A DNA stretch of 64,000 bases, from NCBI GenBank assembly GCA_015179125.1, contig WHVA01000058.1:268521-332520 (forward strand), in the 5' to 3' direction. Under the pieces are notes generated by a model that had not been told where the DNA came from, searched no databases, and saw only the letters and a list, made by a program, of their open reading frames with translations. Below are positions 43,101 to 51,449 of this stretch, piece after piece. Position 1 is the first letter of the stretch; every line of letters starts with the position of its first letter. A program made the position numbers and the translations under genes. Origin of the DNA: Gautieria morchelliformis. Its lineage: Eukaryota > Basidiomycota > Agaricomycetes > Gomphales > Gomphaceae.

Positions 43101-44270
43101 CCCGCCGCGAAGAGGAGATGAAGCGTCACATAGAGACGCACTGCCCCACCCTCCGCCGGCTGTGCTGGAATCCAGCGTGCCCGAAGCTTTTTGCGCGAGC
43201 AGATTCTGCCAAGCGCCACATTCCGAAGTGCAGGGCTACACTTCCAAGCGGGAGGACGGTACGCGACGAGATTCCGAGGGTGCTAAAGGAGGAGACTCTG
43301 AGGGTGCTAAAGGAGGAGGATGGATATACCCCCGTACAAATCAAGTGGACATAAAGTTCTAATGAGCGAGGAGAATCGGAAGGACTCCAACGTGTGTACC
43401 CGTCTGGTTTATTAATCTATATTCCTTCCATCGACATGTAGCCAATATCGTTCTTCTGTTCCCTTGCGCCTCCATGCTCCGCCGTGTCTCGCCATCAGAA
43501 CCACAGAGACGCGTAGCGTACTACTTAAAAGCTGTTCTCTCATAACTGCGCATGGCAACAACGTACGTGATCACGACTGAGATTGCGTGATGATCTAGTC
43601 CTGCAGATGGCTCAGGGACTGACGGCAACGTATGTCACGTCGCAGCAGCATACTTTCTACATTCGCGACAGGAGGGCCTGGGCTTGTGCGTACGAGAAGT
43701 ACATGACCAGCAAATGACGGCATATGAGTGATCCGACCACACAATATTAAAACAAAAAGAAATTACGGAAAACGCAAGGAAACGACCGATGTCCCCCTCC
43801 ACCCCGCTTCTGTTTACACAGGGCTGCTCATAGTCACCGCGTCGGAGGTGCAACGCGAGCAAGCGGCGCCCTGCCCTGCGCGTCGGCCAGGAGCCATGTG
43901 TTCGTGCTGGGGTGTGGATTGCGCTGTGTTCCACCTGGCCTGCTACGCGGTCGTGGGATGGGTCCGTGTGGGTGGTGGGTGGTGGGTATCTATGTCTGAG
44001 ATTGAAACATGCACGTGGCGAGATGGCACTGTTGGCAGAAAGTGCATCTCGCGTTGATGGATTCTCAGCGCTCGCTCTGCTTATCAGCTTCGCGAAGCCG
44101 GCAGATTTTCAACAGAAGTGGAATGATGTCCGCTGACTCGGCTAACAAGCGTTGTGTTCCACAATTGAATTACATATTCAAGCGAGAACATATTCCAAAG
44201 GTACGCCCTTGGCCCTGTGTCCCGGACATACGTCTTGCACAAGGTTGACGACCCAGGCAGCTACAAGGAA
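40130..44270 (+). repeat. ~5 kb tandem unit, plus copy P2 (partial)
   Basis: Second period: Z (40130-40400), Y (40400-40970), X (40970-41270), A (41270-41409), zinc-finger gene (41410-43354), V (43354-43930), U (43940-44270). It breaks off inside block U at about 44270; the W gene is replaced by a small scrambled piece (44340-44700). Palindrome GCTTCGCGAAGC is at 44088. Confidence 0.8.
41410..43354 (+). pseudogene. proline-rich acidic C2H2 protein, copy P2
   Basis: The ATG at 41410 is followed by a one-base shift in a C run (stop after MESSRLPPLPRTP), then the exon 1 text ALPLRIIIQRHVCHSWHML. Intron 41520-41565 is 46 bp. Exon 2 starts with the TGA also seen in M1, then MWPIAGDRRPVWPLSRDGG, GFNGGRGFDGGRGFDKLVG, the PYEPRPGSPPLP repeats (three copies of a ~110-bp block, 42190-42470) and, after two more phase changes, an intact end 42686-43354. 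That end has RGRAAAAQPPPYEETFDEES, RVYKPKGTRATV, finger 1 C-x2-C-x12-H-x3-H (CSQCSHTSRREEEMKRH), finger 2 C-x4-C-x12-H-x3-C (CWNPACPKLFARADSAKRH) and GYTPVQIKW. The finger part is the best model for the family. Confidence 0.6.
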
Positions 44271-44339
44271 TTTAATATACCAAGGCGATGGGCAGTCGCC
44301 TTAGCGGTGTCTACGTACTACATGGCAAACGTGTGCCTG

Positions 44340-44700
44340 CAATCGCCGGGGGCAATTAGAACAAAGTCAGACACAGATGGGGAAAGCGGGCGTCGAAACC
44401 ATCAGTCCGTTTGCTCCACAGGATCGTGTTGTCGCCATTCCCACATCCCACCCTGTCTCCGCATAGCCATAAGTAATCTAGCATGGATCCCTCGTCCGCC
44501 TTGAAGCGGGTTCGTGCAGCAACTGGCCGGTCGATCAGAAGTGTCCTCGTCGGTACTACCCTATCGACGAGGACGCCTCCGATGAGGAGTCCGGGAAAAT
44601 TCCCAGAAGCCGCCACATCATACACGCCCACCGCGTGACTGCCCATCGGTCCAGTCTCCCACCCACCACGACCGTGTCCATAAGCTGGTGGACTGTGGAT
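44340..44700 (+). pseudogene. scrambled piece of unit (A and W/C2H2 parts)
   Basis: Holds a worn copy of block A (AACCATCAGTCYGTTTGCTCCACAG, GCCATAAGTAAT) joined to the acidic part seen at 29.0 kb (TTGAAGCGGGTTCGTGCAGC, GACGCCTCCGATGAGGAGTC). No usable frame. Confidence 0.5.
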
Positions 44701-44829
44701 TTGCGGAGAGACGAGGACAAGCAGAGAAAGGAGGAGGCCGCGGAACCCCGAGACGGCCAGGGAGAAAGAAATATGGTGGGTGGGTGGGTCGGTATCATGG
44801 TCGAAGGAGAGGTAGCCTGGCAGAGATTG

Positions 44830-45235
44830 AGCTATGGCAACTCAGGACAGACCACTACAGGGTCACGCGGCAGTTGTGCAACTCGCTGGAGTTGCTTGAT
44901 TCCTAGATGCTCAACAGCGACTAAATATACAGGGAGATTCTAATTATACCAAAAGCTCATCGCTGCTCCGCGTGGTTTACCGCTTCCCATTGTACCTTGC
45001 TGCTCCACGTGTGTACCTTTCCCTTTGTCTTTCGCACCGTCGGAATGTATCCCTGAGTAGCGTCTGCGCACCGAACGTTTCTAATATTCAACAAATGCGT
45101 TGCACAGTACCGTACCTCGATGATATGACTGCCTTCTATCATTTTGACGAACCGGCGAGTGACAGCGTATCTCACTCCCCGTTGTACGAGAACTGCATGT
45201 GGAACTCTCAGCCACATGTTCACATATAGCGGGGG
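44830..45235 (-). repeat. block T, copy in minus orientation
   Basis: Reverse complement of the right half of block T: read on minus it gives AACATGTGGCTG, CCACATGCAGTTCTCGTACA, ATAGAAGGCAGTCATATCAT, and further on TTTAGTCGCTGTTGAGCATC. It places a third block T next to the broken end of the plus array. Confidence 0.5.
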
Positions 45236-45288
45236 GAGACTATTTTTGATTCTGGCCAGCGCTCATGCACATGATGCATGCCGATCTC

Positions 45289-46363
45289 GTCGCATGGCCA
45301 CCGGCGTTCACCACGCCAAACATCGAGGACGGGTGGCGTCATCACTAACATCCCTGTCAGCACCCGAAAAATATCAGTGGCGTTCGTGCTATGTCTCTGG
45401 CGACTTAGATTCCTCCGAGCCCAGCTTGCGAAGGTGGGACATCAACGTCACACCTTACTTGATTTTGAAGCCCGAACACCCAGCTGACGCAGCAGCTGAC
45501 GCAGCAGCTGACGCAGCAGCTGACGCAGCAGCTGACGCAGCAGCTGACGCAGCAGCTGACGCAGCAGCTGACGCAGCAGCTGACGCAGCAGCTGACGCAG
45601 CAGCTGACGCAGCAGCTGACGCAGCAGCTGACGCAGCAGCTGACGCAGCAGCTGACGCAGCAGCTGACGCAGCAGCTGACGCAGCAGCTGACGCAGCAGC
45701 TGACGCAGCAGCTGACGCAGCAGCTGACGCAGCAGCTGACGCAGCAGCTGACGCAGCAGCTGACGCAGCAGCTGACGCAGCAGCTGACGCAGCAGCTGAC
45801 GCAGCAGCTGACGCAGCAGCTGACGCAGCAGCTGACGCAGCAGCTGACGCAGCAGCTGACGCAGCAGCTGACGCAGCAGCTGACGCAGCAGCTGACGCAG
45901 CAGCTGACGCAGCAGCTGACGCAGCAGCTGACGCAGCAGCTGACGCAGCAGCTGACGCAGCAGCTGACGCAGCAGCTGACGCAGCAGCTGACGCAGCAGC
46001 TGACGCAGCAGCTGACGCAGCAGCTGACGCAGCAGCTGACGCAGCAGCTGACGCAGCAGCTGACGCAGCAGCTGACGCAGCAGCTGACGCAGCAGCTGAC
46101 GCAGCAGCTGACGCAGCAGCTGACGCAGCAGCTGACGCAGCAGCTGACGCAGCAGCTGACGCAGCAGCTGACGCAGCAGCTGACGCAGCAGCTGACGCAG
46201 CAGCTGACGCAGCAGCTGACGCAGCAGCTGACGCAGCAGCTGACGCAGCAGCTGACGCAGCAGCTGACGCAGCAGCTGACGCAGCCAGCAGCTGACGCAG
46301 CAGCTGACCGGGCCAGACCATCGGCTGCCCCAGTAAGACACCATCTCGTCCCACATTGGGACG
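45289..46363 (+). pseudogene. coding frame disrupted by the minisatellite
   Basis: A frame reading MATGVHHAKHRGR, YQWRSCYVSGDLDSSEPSLR and YLILKPEHPAD enters the 12-bp repeat in the ADAA phase. After the repeat, a 4-base insertion shifts it; the alternative phase reads RPSAAPVRHHLVPHWDA. The minus-strand frame at 50500-50820 has KPEHPADSAADQSRPSAAPV with just one repeat unit, which shows the ancestral join. The source protein is unknown, and this copy is disrupted by the expansion and the 4-base shift. Confidence 0.45.
45481..46312. repeat. 12-bp minisatellite, 67 perfect copies
   Basis: CAGCTGACGCAG is repeated without a single change from 45481 to 46284 (804 bp, 67 copies), followed by CCAG and about two more imperfect copies to 46312. 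Each unit contains the palindrome CAGCTG. The perfect uniformity means very recent expansion or strong homogenisation. Because 12 is divisible by three, frames stay open through it on both strands (ADAA, QLTQ, LRQL, ASAA, CVSC); the third plus phase hits TGA in each unit. Confidence 0.97.
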
Positions 46364-46396
46364 CCGCTTGCGTGTCCCCTTTGTGTTAACTATTTA

Positions 46397-47309
46397 AGAT
46401 AGAAGTCATCTTAAACTGGCACCTTTATGTAAGCGGGCGCTTAGGTCACGTGATGCGCCAAATCCTCGCCTTGGGGATTTTTTTTTTTTTTTTTCCCCTT
46501 TCAGAAGGCACCTTGGTGCAATGACATGTTCTATAATATAATTAGTGACATTGAATTATATTACATGAATTCCTTGTCCAACTCAGACATAATGTTTGGA
46601 GGTAAAGTATGATGGGCATGGTATTTACGGTTTTCCCAGACAGCTTGTGCCCCATTCAACCCTTTTTTGTAGGCATCTATAAATCAGGCCAACCTATTAG
46701 CATCCCTGTTGAGGAGTTAGAATCTGCTGATAGGAAACAATTCTCACACACCTCTGAATCTGTACAAAGGGGACATCATCTAGACAGCCGCAATCCCTGA
46801 GGCCTGAATGTGTGAATGGGGTCAAGCACAACCTGCCGGGCGGTCAAAGTGATGACTAAGCAAGCGGCCTGCAGTGGAACTCACCTAGTGTAAGGTTGTA
46901 CCTACCTAAACCCTGATTTAAGCAGTAGAAATGTGTAGCAAGGCCCCAGAGTGGTTTGAAGCTTTTTCCGTGCGTCGTCCAAAGGTTCGAAAGGCTGACA
47001 AATAGGTCACGTGACCTATCACGTGACCGCCAAATTCCATCGGTCCAAAAACCGAAATTGCAGGAAATCATTCTAGGACATCAGAAAAATAATTTGGTAT
47101 TTTTTCTATGTCACATTTTGGATGCTATATATCTCCTCAATAAATATAGATATATCCTAAGTCTCTCCTAAGGATTGTAGGTAGACATGTCCCAAAGAGA
47201 CTCTAGGAAGCCATTTGGCAAAAAGTGTTTGCCTTCGAGTGTTATTGAGCTCGCCGTTGGACTGTGCTCAGCTTATGTAAGGGGTGCCAGTTTAAGATGA
47301 CTTCTATCT
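46397..47309. mobile_element. TA-flanked TIR element, non-autonomous
   Basis: A ~913-bp element with inverted ends: left AGATAGAAGTCATCTTAAAC then TGGCACC, right end its reverse complement, at least 27 bp without mismatch. It is bounded by TA on both sides (46395-46396 and 47310-47311), as expected for Tc1/mariner-type insertion. The TIR itself contains a small palindrome (TAAGAT...ATCTTA). A T run of 18 lies near 46478-46495. The only plus frame of note (46609-46800, FPDSLCPIQPFFVGIYKSG) shows no DDE transposase motif, so mobility would need a transposase in trans. Confidence 0.75.
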
Positions 47310-47502
47310 TAGCAAGGCTCGACTCTATGGCCCGTAGATTCGAGCTCAATACTCTTATTCTAAATCTTGCTCACATACATCTAGTGTTCTCCGATGATGG
47401 GTTGAAGTAAGTGTCAAACAATATTTTTTTTCTTATTTCGGAGGGCTCACAAAGATAAATAGAGCGCACCTGGGATCAGTGGGTACAGCTAGCTCGTTCC
47501 CC

Positions 47503-48860
47503 ATGTATCCTGGTACACCCAAATATGCTACTGCTGCTGCTGCTGGTGCTGGTGCTTCCCTCAATGCCTTGGACTCGTCGCCCGGTTCATTCTCCCCTCG
47601 CTCGTCGCACTCCTCTACACCCTCTCTTCCTGACCTGGACGAGGTCACCACCCTTCGGTTAGAGACTTTTGGACCTTATCGCAAACGTATACGCATGGCC
47701 AAGATGATGCTAACGTGGACGCGAAACGGCGAAAAGGTTTATAATTGGTACGTTGCCCACCAGATTGAATCTTAACTACGATTAATAAGGATATGGCTAC
47801 AGGCCTTGCCATGCTGATAATCAGATATACACCCCTTACGAATTGCCACAGGCCTTCGAAACGCTTTGTCTCGAACTGCCAGAGTGCCCGTGCGCCACAC
47901 AGGAGACAGACCCCGATACCCGCCACTACTACCACATCTGGGTGGTCCAAACCGGCCAATATCGCGGTAAGGTTGCTGCCGCCTGTGCACAGAAGTGGCA
48001 AGGCTGCGGTACATGGAGTGAGTCATTCAATCTACATCTTTTTTCTACACTAACTTTTGTCAGTCTGCCTGACAGACTTCATTAGCGATAACCCTGGTTT
48101 ACCAGTGGAAGTGTACGCTGCAAGGCCAGACACCGAGACCGGTCCAGGTATTTTCTCGATTATTTTAGCTTAATACGACAGGTGATACTTAACAGTCATG
48201 CTAGGTCTCCCGGAATTCGATAGATATGGCCTCCTTCGTTCCTCCCAAATCCTGAGCAGTAAGCATTCTTCTTGTCTCCCTATGTTGGTTCTCATGCCTC
48301 GTAGCATCTTGTACTAGCTTGCCCTCGCCGATAAAACCACCACCTCCATATCATCAATATCACCGGCAAAGACGAGGAGGCTTCAGTGGGGGTAAGTAAT
48401 TATGTCATTGTATCGTGTTTCTATGCTACTCAGTGCGGTGGTTTTAGTTGTCAAACAAAGCAAGAGGGACTCGGGGATAAAAATGAAGGCCCAAATTCCC
48501 ACTGCGAGTGCTGACGACCCGTTTATTGTCAGTCCACATTTGGGAACACCATCCACGGCTAGCTCGGCGCTCTCCATTCCAGACCTTCCCTTACCATTGC
48601 ACTCGTCCTTACCATTGCACTCCATGACCCCCTCAACCTCAATGTTTACTATCCCAGATCTTCCACTCCCGTCACACTCCAGCCAATATCCAGCCTCAAA
48701 AGGACCTACAGTTCCGGCATCGTCGTTGGATATGCCGCCGTCGAACCAGCTTGCAGCATTTCACACTACGACTAACTCGATTCTGGCTACCAGTCGCCAC
48801 CCATGTACAACGGTGATACAGGAGCTATATAGACTACCCCACGTTCCAAAAGAAACCTAA
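47503..48860 (+). CDS. intact six-exon gene, unknown Cys-rich protein
   Basis: Exons 47503-47747, 47803-48017, 48064-48147, 48205-48258, 48305-48391 and 48448-48860 join in frame through five GT-AG introns of 55, 46, 57, 46 and 56 bp to give 365 residues ending in TAA. A sixth intron-like segment (48894-48950, GTATGT...CCAAG) lies in the 3' untranslated region. Residues 1-45 are Ala/Ser-rich (SFSPRSSHSSTPSLP), followed by a basic part (GPYRKRIRMAKMMLTWTR). The middle has a conserved-looking Cys/Trp core: CLELPECPCATQETD, HYYHIWVVQTGQYRG, CAQKWQGCGTW. The C-terminal 190 residues are Pro/Ser-rich and repeat IPDLPLPLHSS-like motifs. I recognise no family. The start could lie upstream if a further 5' exon exists. 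The clean splice structure amid decayed repeats argues that it is under selection or recently active. Confidence 0.75.
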
Positions 48861-49194
48861 GCTATCTAACTGACAGTGTCACTATAATGCCAGGTATGTA
48901 TATTTTCAATTAAGCTTTCTTCGACTGACACTTATCTACATTTGTCCAAGGAGACTGAAGGCACGGTGACACAGCGTGCCTGGAGTCCAACATACGATAT
49001 GTGATGTCGAGATGAGCAAGGCATCCAGTATGGTCGTACGGGGTCTTTCGAAGCCATGGTTTTTCATTTATAGGAAGGCCTTTTGCCATTTATTGCTGGT
49101 CATCTTTAGTTTTTCGTGCATCTGTACTTGTGCCACATTGACTTTGGAAGGGAATGGAGTAAGTATTTATTTCAATCTATCTATTAAATGTTTC

Positions 49195-49446
49195 CTACCA
49201 CTGTAGCAGCATGCGAGTATACACATTCAGTCCTGTTCCATGGCGCTTAATCCACCTCTTACTCCAACCATTTCCAAGATCATCCATATTCCGAAGGTCC
49301 AGTCGTTGAGCTTGCAACATACACGAGGCCTCTTGCTGCGAGTGCAGCTCATCAGAGAAAAGTCGATGGAAATTCGTGGCCGCATCGTAGTGTTGTTGAA
49401 TCTGTTTGGTCTGTGTCGCATCTAAATGGAGCATTTTAATATGAAC
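49195..49446 (-). CDS. last exon of minus-strand hypothetical gene
   Basis: From the acceptor CATACAG (exon start 49446) the frame reads VHIKMLHLDATQTKQIQQHY, DAATNFHRLFSDELHSQQEA, RLDLRNMDDLGNGWSKRW and stops at 49195. It looks like real coding, mostly helical. It is convergent with the six-exon gene, whose 3' region ends just before it. The preceding exon (CCACAG acceptor, TNSIPPEPHKPMMPAWRPCC, donor GTGAGC at ~49506) joins with a phase conflict, so the gene may be damaged or spliced differently. Family unknown. Confidence 0.45.
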   Translation of the reverse strand, partial: VHIKMLHLDATQTKQIQQHYDAATNFHRLFSDELHSQQEASCMLQAQRLDLRNMDDLGNGWSKRWIKRHGTGLNVYTRMLLQW

Positions 49447-49556
49447 CTGTATGTTCATGAATTGAGGATGAGTACGAGTTAATATAAATCTTAAGACAGC
49501 TCACCGCAACATGGCCTCCACGCTGGCATCATTGGTTTATGTGGTTCAGGTGGAAT

Positions 49557-50400
49557 ACTGTTGGTCTGTGGAAATTACCGTAGAAAATGGTAAGCAATCA
49601 TGGTGGCTCTGCAGATCAAAGAATATAACTTACGCTGGGAGAAGGCGGCTGTGTTGGTAGCGCACCTGTGTTGGTAGCGCACCTGTGTTGGTAGCGCACC
49701 TGGGGCCGAAGCTGAGAGCCGAGTGTCAGGAGCCAGCGAAGGGAGCGGCGGCGGAGGGGGCATAGCAGACGAGGACGGAATCCTGTTGATCTGTGGAAAT
49801 TACAGAAGAAAATGGTAAGCAATCGTTGCTGCATGACTGCAGATCAAAGAATATAACTTACACTATGAGAAGGCGGCTGTGGTGGTAGCGCACCTGAGGC
49901 TGAAGCTGAGAGCCGAGTGTCAGGAACCAGGGAAGGAAGCAGCGGCGAAGGGAACAGCAGCGGAGGGGGCATAGCAGACGAGGACAGAATCCTGTTGATC
50001 TGTGGAAATTACAGAAGAAAACGGTAAGCAATCGTTGCTGCATGACTGCAGATCAAAGAATATAACTTACACTATGAGAAGGCGGCTGTGGTGGTAGCGC
50101 ACCTGAGGCCGAATCTGAGAGCCGAGTGTCAGGAGCCAGGGAAGGAAGCAGCAGCGAAGGGAGCAGCGGCAGAGGGGGCATAGCAGACGAGGACGGAATC
50201 CTGTTGATCTGTGGAAATTACAGAAGAAAACGGTAAGCAATCATTTCTGCATGACTGCAGATCAAAGAATATAACTTACACTGTGAGAAGGCGGCTGTGG
50301 TGGTAGCGCACCTGAGGCTGAAGCTGAGAGCCGAGTGTCAGGAACCAGGGAAGGAAGCAGCGGCGAAGGGAACAGCGGCGGAGGGGGCATAGCAGACGAG
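49557..50400 (-). repeat. four tandem exon-plus-intron-like units, ~209 bp
   Basis: Units start (plus-strand CTGTTGATCTGTGG) near 49557, 49783, 49992 and 50201; spacing is 209 bp except for the first (225). On the minus strand each contains a GTAAGTTATATTC...TTTCCACAG segment of ~71 bp that looks like an intron, and a ~138-bp open part reading INRIPSSSAMPPLPLLPS, SLAPDTRLSDSASGALPP, QPPSHS. The exon length is a multiple of three, so added copies keep frame. The first unit has an extra local triplication of a 17-bp string (GTGTTGGTAGCGCACCT), which breaks that rule. Confidence 0.7.
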
Positions 50401-50499
50401 CCAATGGAGAGCGCAGAATGCAGAACAAGGTCTACCACCTAGCTGTACAAATCAATGAGCGATATCCAGAGAGCTGGTACCAAGAAACAAAATTACCTT

Positions 50500-50820
50500 T
50501 CAACAATGAATAGCCAATTTGAAGAACGCCGTTAAACATCGGACTAGAGGCCATAGGACTCGGTCATCCTTTCTACTGGAGGAATGAGCGGACTTGAGCA
50601 ACATCAATCCAAGGAATCTATTACTTACTTGAAGAGTTAGTATTGCTATATATAAAGTAGTGTCAGGCTGGCACCTGACAAGGGAGAGGGCCACCGACGG
50701 GACGAGGCGACGCTCAATGGAATGATGAGGGGTTTTGTATTTCCACCGAATAACTGGGGCAGCCGATGGTCTGGACTGGTCAGCTGCTGAGTCAGCTGGG
50801 TGTTCGGGCTTCGCACTCAC
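50500..50820 (-). pseudogene. frame paralogous to the minisatellite locus
   Basis: A 106-codon minus frame starting MSAKPEHPADSAADQSRPS and continuing KTPHHSIERRLVPSVALS. The first part matches the coding flanks of the minisatellite at 45.48 kb, but with CAGCTGACTCAGCAGCTGAC only once. GTAAGT...CTCCAG inside (~50635-50583) suggests an intron, after which the phases do not fit. It may be the 5' part of the gene whose tandem exons lie at 49.5-50.4 kb. Confidence 0.4.
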
Positions 50821-50829
50821 CTTACTTTA

Positions 50830-51096
50830 AGCCAAGCCATGGATTGGGAGCTACGGATATGACAAACGGCTTGGACGCTGGCTGGCTCACAGGCACCTAG
50901 GTAGCTTTGACAGAGCAAAGACATCTCTATCCACTGGAAAATACATTTTTAGAATCATATACAGGCACCAACTCTTCAGCATTTTTAACCGGCTCGGCTT
51001 GAAGCCATCGTGAATCGAGCTGGCTACCAGTGGCTTGGCTCGGCGCAGAGCGAAAGCCGAGCTGCCGCAACGCTACTCAGGCTTTTGTGACCGGGA
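50830..51096. other. intergenic, short GAGCCGAGC-type motifs
   Basis: No gene. Strings CCGGCTCGGCTTG, GAGCTGGCTACCAG, GGCTTGGCTCGGC and AAGCCGAGCTGCC recur within 100 bp before the copia 2 insertion site. Confidence 0.4.
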
Positions 51097-51442
51097 TGTG
51101 AGAATATAAGAACTATACGATAATGCTCAGTGCTTGCTTCGATGCAAAGTACTGATGATATTTTACCTATACGATAATGCTACAAATCGTATAGATGAGC
51201 TGAAGTGAATGCGAGACTAATAATGCTTTACTTACCTCAGTGCTTGCTTCGATGCAAAGTACTGAGGTAGAGTGAAGAAAATGCTAGCTACTTATAGTTC
51301 CTAAAGAACAATAAGAATTTACTACAATAAGGACATTTGGACAAAGGAAAAACATAGAACAATGAGACTGTGCATGCTTTGTCACAATGGGGTGACACGG
51401 GGTGATGCGGTTTGCCATTATGCTTACGCGTTCACTCCTACA
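51097..51442 (-). repeat. copia 2 LTR, short form (346 bp)
   Basis: Contains two copies of TCAGTGCTTGCTTCGATGCA AAGTACTGA-type sequence. It lacks one copy of the 110-bp internal repeat present in the other LTR. Confidence 0.92.
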
Positions 51443-51449
51443 CTCCCCC

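Noticed and set aside
45144-46356. Very long open frames through the 12-bp repeat on both strands
   Set aside because: They are a trivial effect of a 12-bp repeat without a stop in most phases. No transcript or conserved flanks support proteins of poly-ADAA, ASAA or LRQL. Only the flanking KPEHPAD frame has outside support.
49557-50400. CRISPR-like array
   Set aside because: The repeats are ~209 bp units that are similar throughout, without unique spacers, and no cas-like genes exist nearby in a fungal sequence.
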